Part shown: piece after piece, positions 42,544-54,032 of the stretch | How positions within the stretch are numbered: position 1 is the first letter of the stretch | How the letters are laid out: the number at the start of each line of letters is the position of its first letter | Source of the DNA: Mycobacterium sp. HUMS_12744610 | Lineage (GTDB): Bacteria; Actinomycetota; Actinomycetes; Mycobacteriales; Mycobacteriaceae | Assembly: GCF_041206865.1 (NCBI RefSeq) | Contig: NZ_JBGEDP010000001.1 | Location: forward strand, 4,030,001 to 4,094,000 | Length of the DNA stretch: 64,000 bases | Reading direction: 5' to 3' | Program-made: the position numbers and the translations under genes | The notes under the pieces: model-generated | What the model was told of the DNA's origin: nothing | The model's input: the letters and a program-made list of their open reading frames with translations, nothing else | The model's database searches: none

Positions 42544-43317
42544 ATGCCGGATGCCACGCCGATCTCCTACCCCGTCCGCCTCGACGACCTGATCACCGCC
42601 ATCAAACAGGTCCACCCCGACGCGCTGGACCAGCTGGCCGACGCCGTCCTGGCCGCCGAGCACCTCGGCGAGGTCGCCGACCACCTCATCGGGCACTTCG
42701 TCGACCAGGCCCGCCGCTCCGGGGCGTCCTGGACCGACATCGGCAAGAGCATGGGCGTCACCAAACAGGCCGCCCAGAAGCGGTTCGTCCCGCGCCCCGG
42801 AGCCACGACGCTCGACCCCCGGCAAGGCTTCGGCCGCTTCACGCCGCGGGCCCGCAACGCCGTCGTCGCCGCGCAGAACGCCGCACACGACGCGGGCGTC
42901 ACCGAGATCACCCCCGACCATCTGCTGCACGGCCTGCTCGCCGACCCGGCCGCGCTGGCCACCGTGCTGCTGCACCGCGGGCACGTCGACACCGATGCGC
43001 TGCGCGCCGCCGCGACCCCGTCGCCGTCGGACCCCCCCGCACCGGCGACCACACCGGAGCTGATCCCGTTCAGCGGCCCGGCCCGCAAGGCCCTCGAACT
43101 GACCTTCCGCGAGGCGCTTCGGCTCGGCCACAACTACATCGGCACCGAGCACCTGCTGCTGGCGCTGCTCGAACTCGAGGGCGGGGACGGCCCGCTGCAC
43201 CGCTGCGGCGCCGGCAAAGACCAGATCGAGGCCGACCTGGCTCGCGCACTCGAGTCCCTGAACAGCGACAAAGACGCCGCCGGACGCGGTCCGGACAACC
43301 GCTCCCCCTCGCCGTAG
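42544..43317 (+). CDS. clpC2: ClpC2-like protein with Clp N-domains
   Basis: A 257-residue protein without ATPase domain. An N-terminal helix-turn-helix-like region (GASWTDIGKSMGVTKQAAQK) is followed by two Clp_N repeats: FTPRARNAVVAAQNAAHDAG to PDHLLHGLL and FSGPARKALELTFREALRLG to TEHLLLALLE. Position and length match M. tuberculosis ClpC2 (Rv2667), which is known to bind substrates or toxins of the ClpC1 N-domain and protect ClpC1. ATG 42544 starts it. It opens the conserved core block. Confidence 0.9.
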   Translation: MPDATPISYPVRLDDLITAIKQVHPDALDQLADAVLAAEHLGEVADHLIGHFVDQARRSGASWTDIGKSMGVTKQAAQKRFVPRPGATTLDPRQGFGRFTPRARNAVVAAQNAAHDAGVTEITPDHLLHGLLADPAALATVLLHRGHVDTDALRAAATPSPSDPPAPATTPELIPFSGPARKALELTFREALRLGHNYIGTEHLLLALLELEGGDGPLHRCGAGKDQIEADLARALESLNSDKDAAGRGPDNRSPSP

Positions 43318-43337
43318 CGCTGTGCGATCATGCCAAG

Positions 43338-43868
43338 ATGCGCCGCCCGCTGATCGCCCTGTCCACCGTCCTCGTCGCCGCCGCGAGCGCCACCGCCGTG
43401 AGCGTGGCGGGCTGGGCCGCACCGCGGGCCCTGGCCGGCGACGCCCCGATCGGTCACCTCGGTGACACCCTGCGCGTGGACAACGGCGACTACATCGCCG
43501 ACGTCACCGTCACCAGCGTGGGCCCCTGCGACCCGCCGCCGGGATTCGGCTACATCCGCAGCGGCACCTACAAGGGCTTCCCGGGCAGCAGCGTCGAGCG
43601 CGCCGACGTGACCGTGCGCGCGGTCCGGGTGCCCAACCCGTTCATCCTGGCGACCGACTTCGCCTTCGACGGGGTGACCCCGAACGCCGACGCCTACGTG
43701 CCGCGCACCTCCGACGCGCCCGACGCGCTGGACAACGTGCTCGTCAACGCGCCCAACGGCGCGATCGTGCGCGGCGAGGTGTACTGGGACGCCTACCGCG
43801 ACCCGGTCTCCACCGTCGTCCTGCTGGACAAGAAGACGGGTTATCATCTCGCGCAATGGAATCTCTGA
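43338..43868 (+). CDS. Exported protein, Rv2668 orthologue
   Basis: A 176-residue protein with a signal peptide (PLIALSTVLVAAASATAVSV then AGWAA). The mature part is strand-rich (LGDTLRVDNGDYIADVTVTS), compatible with a small beta-sandwich of the mycobacterial exported type. The function is unknown. It follows clpC2 by 20 nt and overlaps the next gene by 13 nt, so this is one operon, as in M. tuberculosis. Confidence 0.82.
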   Translation: MRRPLIALSTVLVAAASATAVSVAGWAAPRALAGDAPIGHLGDTLRVDNGDYIADVTVTSVGPCDPPPGFGYIRSGTYKGFPGSSVERADVTVRAVRVPNPFILATDFAFDGVTPNADAYVPRTSDAPDALDNVLVNAPNGAIVRGEVYWDAYRDPVSTVVLLDKKTGYHLAQWNL

Positions 43869-44398
43869 CCCGAGTCGTCCACCCGGCAACGGCGGATTCC
43901 GTCGACGAGTTGGCCGCCGTTGCCGCTCTTACCTTTTCGTTGGCATGCCCGCCGTCGGTGCCGCCCGAGAGCGTGGCCGTGTTCATCGGTGCGAACCTGT
44001 CCGCCGCGCGCTTCGCCCAATACCTGGCCGACCCGGACCGGGCGGTGCTCACCGCACGCCAGGACAACCGGATCATCGGTTACGCCATGCTGGTTCGCGG
44101 CGTGGGTGACGACGCGGACGTGCAGCGGGCCGTCGACCTCCGCCCGGCCGCCGAGCTCTCGAAGATGTACGTGCTCGCCGAACAGCACGGGACCGGGGCC
44201 GCGGCGGCGCTGATGGCGCGGGCGCTGGACGCCGCCGGACGGTGGGGCGCCCGCTGCGTGTGGCTGGGCGTCAACCAGAAAAATGAACGCGCACAACGCT
44301 TCTACACCAAGAGCGGCTTCCGGGTGAGCGGCACCCGGACATTTCAGGTGGGCACCCACCGCGAGGACGACTACGTCATGGTTCGCCAGATTCGCTGA
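43856..44398 (+). CDS. GNAT-family N-acetyltransferase, Rv2669 orthologue
   Basis: A 180-residue acetyltransferase. The acetyl-CoA binding turn is seen as AEQHGTGAAAALMARAL near residue 106 after the strand ELSKMYVLA. The C-terminal WLGVNQKNERAQRFYTKSGF strand-helix is typical. The acceptor is unknown. It overlaps the Rv2668-like gene by 13 nt. Confidence 0.88.
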   Translation: MESLTRVVHPATADSVDELAAVAALTFSLACPPSVPPESVAVFIGANLSAARFAQYLADPDRAVLTARQDNRIIGYAMLVRGVGDDADVQRAVDLRPAAELSKMYVLAEQHGTGAAAALMARALDAAGRWGARCVWLGVNQKNERAQRFYTKSGFRVSGTRTFQVGTHREDDYVMVRQIR

Positions 44399-44460
44399 CC
44401 CCGCGTCCGCAAGCGGCCCCTTGCGTGCGCGAACGCCGCCGACGTGCTGCAATCAAGGTC

Positions 44461-45231
44461 ATGCCCGACTCCGAGGCGATCGACACCCCGCTGACCCAGC
44501 TGGGGTCCGCCCGCGAGCTCGACGAGGGCGAACTGGCACTGCTCTACGCCTATCCCCCGCGCGACGACACCTGGGTCCGGGCGAATTTCATCACCAGCGT
44601 GGACGGCGGCGCCACCACCGACGGCACCAGCGGCGCGATGGGCGGGCCCGGGGACCGGATGGTGTTCAACCTGCTGCGCGAGCTGGCCGACGTCATCGTC
44701 GTCGGGGCGGGCACCGTGCGGGTCGAGGGGTACTCCGGCGTGCAGGTGGGCGCCGCCCAGCGGCAGCGCCGGCAAGCCCGCGGCCAGAGCGAGGTCCCGC
44801 AACTGGCGATCGTCACCCAGGCGGGCCGTCTGGATCGCGACATGGCGGTGTTCACCCGCACCGAGGTGCCGCCGCTGGTGCTCACCAGCTCGGCGGCCAC
44901 CGACGAGGCGCGCCGGCTGCTCGGGGACGTCAGCGAGGTCGTCGACTGCTCCGGCGACGATCCCGGCACGGTGGACGAGGCCGCGCTGCTGGCCAACCTC
45001 GCGACCCGCGGGATGCGCCGCATCCTGACCGAGGGCGGCCCGATGCTGCTCGGCTCGCTGATCCAGCGCGACATGCTCGACGAGCTGTGCCTGACGATCG
45101 CGCCCTTAGTGCTCGGCGGCCAGGCGCGCCGCATCGTGACGGGCCAGGGCCAGCTGCTGACCCGGATGCGCTGTGCCCACGTCCTGACCGACGACGCCGG
45201 CTACCTCTACACCCGCTACGTGCGCAGCTAG
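44461..45231 (+). CDS. RibD C-terminal domain reductase, Rv2671 orthologue
   Basis: A 256-residue NADPH-dependent reductase with the RibD/DHFR fold: RANFITSVDGGATTDGTSGA, then DVIVVGAGTVRVEGYSG and LTEGGPMLLGSLI. It lacks the deaminase half of true RibD. The M. tuberculosis protein has dihydrofolate reductase activity and can by-pass DHFR under antifolate stress when over-produced. ATG 44461 (MPDSEAIDTP) is preferred over the upstream in-frame ATG-like starts. In M. tuberculosis Rv2670c lies between this gene and Rv2669; it is absent here. Confidence 0.88.
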   Translation: MPDSEAIDTPLTQLGSARELDEGELALLYAYPPRDDTWVRANFITSVDGGATTDGTSGAMGGPGDRMVFNLLRELADVIVVGAGTVRVEGYSGVQVGAAQRQRRQARGQSEVPQLAIVTQAGRLDRDMAVFTRTEVPPLVLTSSAATDEARRLLGDVSEVVDCSGDDPGTVDEAALLANLATRGMRRILTEGGPMLLGSLIQRDMLDELCLTIAPLVLGGQARRIVTGQGQLLTRMRCAHVLTDDAGYLYTRYVRS

Positions 45232-45245
45232 CTAGGGTGGTCGTT

Positions 45246-46805
45246 ATGCGTCGGCCCCTCCCGTCCGTTGCGGCCCTGCTCGCGGTGAGCACGGTGCTGG
45301 CCGGCTGTGTCCCGGGCCTGCCCGCCGACCCGCGCTTCGCCACCAACTCCGGCGCCCGGCCGCAGGGGGCGGCCCCGAGCAAGCCGAAGCCGAGCGGACC
45401 GCCGCCGATCGCCGCACCCAAGAACGACCTCTCCTGGCGCGACTGCACGTCGCGGGTGTTCACCGACGCGGCCGTCCCCGTCCCCGCCGGTGTCCGGCTG
45501 GACTGCGCCACCTACGACACCGACCTCGACCCGATCAACGGCGGGTCGGGAACCCTGACCATCGGGGCGGTCCGCGCCCGGTCGGATCGCACCCCGCGCG
45601 ACGCCGGTCCGCTGGTGTTCACCACCGGCTCCGACCTGCCGTCCTCGGCGCAGCTGCCGGTGTGGCTGGCGCGGGCGGGCGCCGGCGTGCTGCAAACCCA
45701 CCCGATCGTCGCCGTCGACCGCCGCGGCATGGGGATGTCGACCCCGATCGACTGCCGCGACCGCTTCGACCGGGACGCGATGCGCAACCAGGCGCAATTC
45801 CAGCGTGGCGACGACCCCGTCGCCAACCTGTCCGACATCTCCAACACCGCCACCACCAACTGCACCGACGCCATCGCCCCGGGCGCCTCCGCCTACGACA
45901 ACGTGCACGCCGCCTTCGACATCGAGCGACTGCGCACCCTGTGGGACGTGCCCGCGGTCGCGCTCGTGGGAGTCGGCAACGGCGCCCAGGTGGCGCTCAC
46001 CTACGCCTCGTCGCGGCCGGGCAAGGTTGCCCGGCTGATCCTGGACTCCCCGGTCGCGTTGGGAACCGGCGCCGAGGCGGCCGCCGAGCAGCAGGTCAAG
46101 GGCCAGCAGGCCGCGCTCGACGCGTTCGCCGCCCAGTGCGTGGCGCTCAACTGCGCGCTGGTCCCCGACCCCAAGGGCGCCGTCAGCGCGCTGCTGTCCG
46201 ACGCGCGCGCCGGCCGGGGCCCCGGCGGGGCGTCGGTCGCGCAGGTGGCCAACGCCATCACCGTCGCCCTGGGCTACCCGTCCGGCGGGAGCACCGACAC
46301 GGTCTCGAGCCTGGCCAACGCGCTGGCCAGCGCCCGTTCCGGCGACGTCGACCCGCTGAACACCCTGATCACCCACGCCGACGCCACCCAGGACACCGAC
46401 GGCCAGTTCGTCAACTCCTGCAGCGACGCGGTCAACCGCCCCACCCCCGACCGGGTCCGCGAACTCGTCGTGGCGTGGGGCAAGCTCTACCCGCAGTTCG
46501 GCACGGTCGGCGCGCTCAACATGGTCAAATGCGTGCACTGGCCCACCAGCTCACCGCCGGCGCCGCCGAAAGACCTGAAGATCGACGTGTTGCTGGCCGG
46601 CGTGCAGAAGGACCCGATCGTGGGCACCGGTGGCGTCGCCGCGACGGCGGCCCTCATCATCAACGCCAACGCGGCCAGCAAGCGGGTGATGTGGCAGGGC
46701 ATCGGGCACGGTGCGAGCATCTATTCCGCGTGCGCGATCCCGCCGCTGATCGCCTACCTCAACGACGGCAAGCTGCCCGGCACCGACACCTACTGTCCCG
46801 CCTGA
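45246..46805 (+). CDS. Exported TAP-like alpha/beta hydrolase lipoprotein, Rv2672 orthologue
   Basis: A 519-residue protein with signal peptide and lipobox (VSTVLAGC, Cys near residue 20), then a Pro-rich spacer. An alpha/beta hydrolase domain follows with PIVAVDRRGMGMSTPIDCRD and a C-terminal TAP-like part (ASKRVMWQGIGHGASIYSAC). The nucleophile elbow reads VALVGVGNGAQVAL, with Gly where Ser is expected, so ordinary peptidase activity is doubtful. The His region is present. It follows the reductase by 14 nt. Confidence 0.87.
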   Translation: MRRPLPSVAALLAVSTVLAGCVPGLPADPRFATNSGARPQGAAPSKPKPSGPPPIAAPKNDLSWRDCTSRVFTDAAVPVPAGVRLDCATYDTDLDPINGGSGTLTIGAVRARSDRTPRDAGPLVFTTGSDLPSSAQLPVWLARAGAGVLQTHPIVAVDRRGMGMSTPIDCRDRFDRDAMRNQAQFQRGDDPVANLSDISNTATTNCTDAIAPGASAYDNVHAAFDIERLRTLWDVPAVALVGVGNGAQVALTYASSRPGKVARLILDSPVALGTGAEAAAEQQVKGQQAALDAFAAQCVALNCALVPDPKGAVSALLSDARAGRGPGGASVAQVANAITVALGYPSGGSTDTVSSLANALASARSGDVDPLNTLITHADATQDTDGQFVNSCSDAVNRPTPDRVRELVVAWGKLYPQFGTVGALNMVKCVHWPTSSPPAPPKDLKIDVLLAGVQKDPIVGTGGVAATAALIINANAASKRVMWQGIGHGASIYSACAIPPLIAYLNDGKLPGTDTYCPA

Positions 46806-46848
46806 GTCCCTTACGCCGGCCCGCGCCGCCCCGGTGTACGGTTCGCTC

Positions 46849-48138
46849 GTGACGGCAGCTGACTCGACCCGAACCGGCTGGGGTGACCGGATCCTGACCG
46901 CTTTTCGTCCCCGCACCGGCGCGCCCGGCGCGGCGGCGGTCGTGCGATCGGCGTTGTGGCCGGTGGCCATCCTGTCGGTGCTGCACCGCAGCATCCCGCT
47001 TTCCCTCAACGGCAACATCACCGACGACTTCAAGCCGGTGTACCGGGCGGTGCTTAACTTCCGGCACGGCTGGGACATCTACAACGAGCACTTCGACTAC
47101 GTCGACCCGCACTACCTGTACCCGCCCGGCGGCACGCTGCTGATGGCGCCGTTCGGATACCTTTCCTTCACGCCGTCGCGCTACCTGTTCATCCTGATCA
47201 ACACCGTGGCCATCCTGATCGCCTGGTACCTGCTGCTGCGGATGTTCAAGTTCACCCTGTCCTCGGTGGCCGCACCCGCCCTGCTGACGGCCATGTTCGC
47301 CACCGAGACCGTGACCAGCACGCTGGTGTTCACCAACATCAACGGCTGCGTCCTGTTGGCGGAAATCCTGTTCCTGCGCTGGCTGCTGGACGGCCGGTTC
47401 AGCCGGCAGTGGTGGGCCGGTGTCGCCATCGGCCTGACGCTCACGCTCAAACCGCTGCTGGGACCGTTGCTGTTGCTGCCGCTGCTGAACCGGCAGTGGC
47501 GCGCGCTGGTGCCGGCCTTCGCCATCCCCGTGGTGATCAACGCGGCGGCGTGGCCGTTGGTGAGCGACCCGATGGACTTCCTCACCCGCACGGTGCCCTA
47601 CATCCTGGGCACCCGCGACTACTTCAACAGCTCCATCGAGGGCAACGGCGTGTACTTCGGCCTGCCCGCCTGGCTGATCTTGTTCATGCGGATCCTGTTC
47701 ACGCTGCTGGCGATCGGCGCCCTGTGGCTGCTGTACCGCTACTACCGCACCCGCGACCAACTGTTCTGGTTCACCAGCTCGACGGGCGTGCTACTGCTGT
47801 GGTCGTGGCTGGTGCTGTCGCTGGCCCAGGGCTACTACTCGATGATGCTGTTCCCGTTCCTGATGACTGTGGTGCTGCCCAACTCGCTGATCCGCAACTG
47901 GCCGGCGTGGCTGGGCATCTACGGCTTCCTGACGCTGGACGACTGGCTGATCTACAAGTGGATGCGGTACGGCCGCGCGCTGCATTACCTGAAGATCACC
48001 TACGGCTGGTCGCTGCTGCTGATCGTGGCGTTCACCGTGCTGTACTTCCGCTACCTGGACGCCAAGGCCGAGGGCCGGCTGGACGACGGGATCGACCCCG
48101 CCTGGTTACCGGCCGGCCGCGCTACCGTTGACTCATGA
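46849..48138 (+). CDS. aftC: Alpha-(1,3)-arabinofuranosyltransferase AftC
   Basis: A 429-residue polytopic GT87-type (DUF2029) glycosyltransferase with about ten membrane helices. The acidic motif of GT-C enzymes is in NITDDFKPVYRAV near residue 58. A second conserved loop is HFDYVDPHYLYPPGGTLLMA. AftC adds alpha-1,3 branches to arabinogalactan and lipoarabinomannan arabinan using decaprenylphosphoryl arabinose at the periplasmic face. GTG 46849 gives the expected length (433 residues in M. tuberculosis). Its stop overlaps the msrB ATG. Confidence 0.92.
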   Translation: MTAADSTRTGWGDRILTAFRPRTGAPGAAAVVRSALWPVAILSVLHRSIPLSLNGNITDDFKPVYRAVLNFRHGWDIYNEHFDYVDPHYLYPPGGTLLMAPFGYLSFTPSRYLFILINTVAILIAWYLLLRMFKFTLSSVAAPALLTAMFATETVTSTLVFTNINGCVLLAEILFLRWLLDGRFSRQWWAGVAIGLTLTLKPLLGPLLLLPLLNRQWRALVPAFAIPVVINAAAWPLVSDPMDFLTRTVPYILGTRDYFNSSIEGNGVYFGLPAWLILFMRILFTLLAIGALWLLYRYYRTRDQLFWFTSSTGVLLLWSWLVLSLAQGYYSMMLFPFLMTVVLPNSLIRNWPAWLGIYGFLTLDDWLIYKWMRYGRALHYLKITYGWSLLLIVAFTVLYFRYLDAKAEGRLDDGIDPAWLPAGRATVDS

Positions 48139-48545
48139 CCAGTCCCAAGGTGCAACTGAGCGACGCCGAGTGGCGGCAGAAACTCACGCGTGAGGAGTTC
48201 GAGGTGCTTCGCCGTGCCGGCACCGAGCGGCCGTTCACGGGCGAATACACCGACACCACCACCGAAGGCATCTACCAATGCCGGGCCTGCGGTGCCGAAT
48301 TGTTCCGCAGCACCGAGAAATTCGAGTCGCACTGCGGCTGGCCGTCGTTCTTCGACCCGTCGAGCTCCGACGCGGTGATCCTGCGTTCCGACACCTCGCT
48401 GGGGATGACCCGCACCGAGGTGCTGTGCGCCACCTGCCACAGCCACCTGGGTCACGTGTTCACCGGTGAGGGCTACCCGACGCCCACCGACCAGCGCTAC
48501 TGCATCAACTCCATCTCGCTGCGCCTGGTCCCGACGGGCTCATAG
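48135..48545 (+). CDS. msrB: Peptide-methionine (R)-S-oxide reductase MsrB
   Basis: A 136-residue SelR-domain enzyme that repairs methionine-R-sulfoxide. Two CxxC pairs bind zinc (YQCRACGAELF and LCATCHSHLGH). The catalytic Cys is in RYCINSISLRL near the C-terminus. WPSFF is the conserved substrate pocket. ATG 48135 overlaps the aftC stop (ATGA). Orthologue of Rv2674. Confidence 0.95.
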   Translation: MTSPKVQLSDAEWRQKLTREEFEVLRRAGTERPFTGEYTDTTTEGIYQCRACGAELFRSTEKFESHCGWPSFFDPSSSDAVILRSDTSLGMTRTEVLCATCHSHLGHVFTGEGYPTPTDQRYCINSISLRLVPTGS

Positions 48546-48608
48546 CCGGGCCCCAGCCTCGCGACACATAACCAGCTGCGACGACACGCCTATGCTCAAC
48601 GCAACGGT

Positions 48609-49457
48609 TTATATCTCGCGGCATCCGCGACGGACGAGCGCGTCGCGCACCCGCCGCACGACGTCCTGCGGCTTGTCCTCGGCGATCACCCGGACGACGA
48701 TCCAGGCGAGCTCCTGCAGCTTGCGTGAGCGCCACTGGTCTCGGGCGTACTGCCGGCGGTCGGACCGATGCCGGTCACCGTCGTACTCGGCGGCTACTTT
48801 GTATCTCTCCCAGCCCATGTCGAGCACGCCGACCAATCGCCAGTGGTCATGCACCGGAATCTGGGTCGTCGGAGCCGACAACCCGGCATCGATCAGCAGA
48901 AGACGCAGCCAGGTCTCCTTGGGCGACGCGGCACCAGGGTCGACGAGCGGAAGCGCCGCGCGTAACCGCCGCAGGCCCCGCGCACCGCGGTACCGAATGG
49001 CCAGCACTGACACCTCCCCGACGTCGAAAGGCGTCGCGCGCATCAGGGCGTCGAGCCGCGCCACAGCCTCGCCCCTGCGTAGTTGTCTGGCCAGGTCGAA
49101 CGCCGTCCTCGCTAGGGTGGTCACCGGTAAACCGGCGACGAGGGTGACCTCATCCGGCCGGACACGCTGATTGCGCGTGACCACTCCGTCCGGAGCGTGC
49201 TGGTTACGCCAGATCAACTCGACGGGCACGTCGTCGTCGATCCAATTCGAGCCGTGCAACGCCGCCGCGGCGAGCCCGGCCACGACGCCGCGCCGGCCCG
49301 ACCACAGCCACGCCGCACGGGAACGCATACGCAGCGACGGCGCGGAATGATGCGGCAGGTAGACATCGGGGTAGATGGCCTGGAAATCGGTGCGCAATCG
49401 GTACGGGCTCAGCCGCCCCTGCCGCACCGCGTCACTGCCGACAAACACCTCGTCCAC
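48609..49457 (-). CDS. DUF559/AbiEi-like protein with C-terminal endonuclease-like domain
   Basis: A 282-residue protein. The N-terminal part resembles AbiEi-type winged-helix proteins (VRQGRLSPYRLRTDFQAIYP then DVYLPHH, and VTTLARTAFDLARQLR). The C-terminal part has the DUF559 restriction-endonuclease-like core: LVGVLDMGWERYKVAAEYDG, then DRHRSDRRQYARDQWRSRKL, where Asp, Glu-Tyr-Asp and Lys-type residues match the PD-(D/E)xK plan. GTG 49457 gives the usual start (V/M-DEVF-x-G). Not part of the M. tuberculosis block. It is enclosed by inverted repeats and may have moved in as a unit. The role is unknown. Confidence 0.75.
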   Translation of the reverse strand: MDEVFVGSDAVRQGRLSPYRLRTDFQAIYPDVYLPHHSAPSLRMRSRAAWLWSGRRGVVAGLAAAALHGSNWIDDDVPVELIWRNQHAPDGVVTRNQRVRPDEVTLVAGLPVTTLARTAFDLARQLRRGEAVARLDALMRATPFDVGEVSVLAIRYRGARGLRRLRAALPLVDPGAASPKETWLRLLLIDAGLSAPTTQIPVHDHWRLVGVLDMGWERYKVAAEYDGDRHRSDRRQYARDQWRSRKLQELAWIVVRVIAEDKPQDVVRRVRDALVRRGCREI

Positions 49458-49499
49458 TCGTGGGAAGACGCATTTACGACGCCCCAGGATCCCCGGGAC

Positions 49500-49544
49500 A
49501 TAACTCGTTGCGACCCGCGTCGGCGTGTCGTCGCAACGAGTTAT
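49500..49544. terminator. Strong 15-bp stem hairpin between Rv2675c-like and DUF559 genes
   Basis: ATAACTCGTTGCGAC (49500-49514) pairs perfectly with its complement at 49530-49544 across a 15-nt loop. It sits 25 nt beyond the end of the Rv2675c-like gene and 43 nt before the DUF559 start, so it may end the hem operon transcript. It is also part of the flanking repeat. No T-run follows. Confidence 0.5.
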
Positions 49545-49569
49545 GTGTCGCGACAAGCCAGGGCGCAGA

Positions 49570-52368
<2,799 letters not shown>

Positions 52369-52372
<4 letters not shown>

Positions 52373-53418
52373 AGCGAGTGGACCAGCGACACCAACTCGG
52401 TCAGCACGCCGGCATCGGTTTCCGGGAGCACCCCGTGGCCGAGGTTGAACACGTGACCGGCCGCCCCGGCGTCGACGGCGCGGCGTCCGTCGTCGACCAC
52501 CGCGCGCGCGGCGCGCTCCACCGCCGGCCAGTCCGCGAGCAGAACCACCGGGTCGAGGTTGCCCTGCAGCGCCGTGCCGGCGCCGACGCGGGACGCGGCG
52601 TCCGCGAGCGAGGTACGCCAGTCCACACCGACCACCGTGGCCCCGCAGTCCGACATCGCGCCCAGCAACTCGGCGGTGCCGACCCCGAAGTGCGTCATCG
52701 GCACGCCGTAGTCGGCCAGCTCGGCGAACACCCGAGCGCTGTGCGGCTGCACGTAGGTGCGGTAGTCGGCCAGCGACAGAGCCCCCGCCCACGAGTCGAA
52801 CACCTGGATGGCGTCCACCCCCGCGTCGAGCTGGGCCCGCAGGAAACCGACGGTGACGTCGGCCAGCTTGCCCAGCAGCGCGTGCCAGCTGTCGGGTTCG
52901 GCCAGCATCATCGCCTTGGTGCGGGCGTGGTGGCGGCTCGGGCCCCCCTCGATCAGGTAGGACGCCAGGGTGAACGGCGCACCGGCGAACCCGATCAGCG
53001 GGACCTCCCCGAGCGCGGCCACCAGCAACCCGACCGCGTCCGAAACCGGCTGAATTCGTTGCGGGTCAAGGGGTTTGAGCCCATCGACGTCGGCCGCGGT
53101 GCGCACCGGCGCGGCGATGACCGGCCCGACACCGGCGACGATGTCCAGGTCGATGCCGGCGCCGAGCAGCGGCACCACGATGTCGGAGAACAGGATCGCC
53201 GCGTCGACGCCGTGGCGGCGCACCGGCTGCAGGGTGATCTCACACACCAGCTCGGCGTCGAAGCAGGCGGCCAGCATGTTGTGGTTGGCGCGCAGCGCGC
53301 GGTATTCGGGCAGCGAGCGGCCGGCCTGGCGCATGAACCACACCGGCGCCCGGCTGGGTTTGCGACCGGTCACGGCGGCCAGATACGGCGACTCGGGTAG
53401 GTCGCGGCGAGTACTCAT
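52369..53418 (-). CDS. hemE: Uroporphyrinogen decarboxylase HemE
   Basis: A 349-residue enzyme that removes four carboxyls from uroporphyrinogen III to give coproporphyrinogen III. Both family signatures are present: [16 protein letters not shown] near residue 26 and [17 protein letters not shown] near residue 145. The catalytic Asp is in [17 protein letters not shown] 53418 (MSTRRDLP) is preferred to the ATG 18 nt upstream. First gene of the hemE-hemY-hemQ-methyltransferase operon. Confidence 0.95.
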
Positions 53419-53549
53419 CGCGCTCAATGCTGCCACGAGCGGCCGGCAAGGTGTGCGCGGCGAGCTTCTGGGTAATGGGTGATACGGAGGCCGTGTGTTT
53501 CGGCGTCACGCCGGCTTTGCCCCTCGATGGCTACGGAAGGAGACGGTTG

Positions 53550-54029
53550 ATGTTGCTGACGGGCGGCTCGGCGAAAGACAAGAACGTGGGCGAGGAGGTG
53601 GAGCATTTCGTCGACCGGGCGCTGGAGAACGTCGCGCACGGCCGTTTCGAACGGTCACTGTCGGGCCTGACGGCCATCGGGGCACTGGTGACGACCACGG
53701 AGATCTACTTCGAGCACTATCGCGCCAGCTTCGGTAACAAGTGGATGTGGAGCCCCATCGTCGTCACCCCTCCGGTCGTCGTCGCCGGGGTGGCCGGCGT
53801 CTTCTCACGGCGGTGGGCCAAGCGGTGGCTGCCGATCACCTCGGCGGTGTACGCGGCCAACGGCCTGCTGGGCGAATACTTCCACGCCCGCGGCGTGGCC
53901 CGCCGCCCCGGCGGCTGGAAGCTGTTCAACTACAACGTGCCGATGGGCCCGCCGATCGCCGCGCCCGGGCTGATGAGCATCGTCGGCGCGATGGGCCTGC
54001 TCGCCGCGATCCTGCGCCGGGAGAAGTGA
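53550..54029 (+). CDS. Small membrane protein of the GMC dehydrogenase cluster
   Basis: A 159-residue protein with three or four membrane helices (SPIVVTPPVVVAGVAGVFSR, ITSAVYAANGLLGEYFHARG, IAAPGLMSIVGAMGLLAAIL). ATG 53550 follows AGGAG. It has no haem-binding CxxCH, so it is not a cytochrome subunit. It ends 3 nt before the next gene and is probably the anchor of the dehydrogenase complex. It lies divergently from hemE. Confidence 0.75.
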   Translation: MLLTGGSAKDKNVGEEVEHFVDRALENVAHGRFERSLSGLTAIGALVTTTEIYFEHYRASFGNKWMWSPIVVTPPVVVAGVAGVFSRRWAKRWLPITSAVYAANGLLGEYFHARGVARRPGGWKLFNYNVPMGPPIAAPGLMSIVGAMGLLAAILRREK

Positions 54030-54032
54030 GCC

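Larger units (their letters stand above)
48559..49553. repeat. Inverted-repeat pair flanking the DUF559 gene
   Basis: TCGCGACACATAAC at 48559-48572 is repeated exactly in inverse at 49540-49553. Similarity continues inwards for about 50 bases on both sides (for example TGCGACGACACGCC at 48577-48590 and its inverse at 49522-49535). The right copy also contains a perfect 15-bp stem: ATAACTCGTTGCGAC at 49500-49514 and its inverse at 49530-49544. The unit holds only the DUF559 gene and lies between msrB and Rv2675c. Confidence 0.75.
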
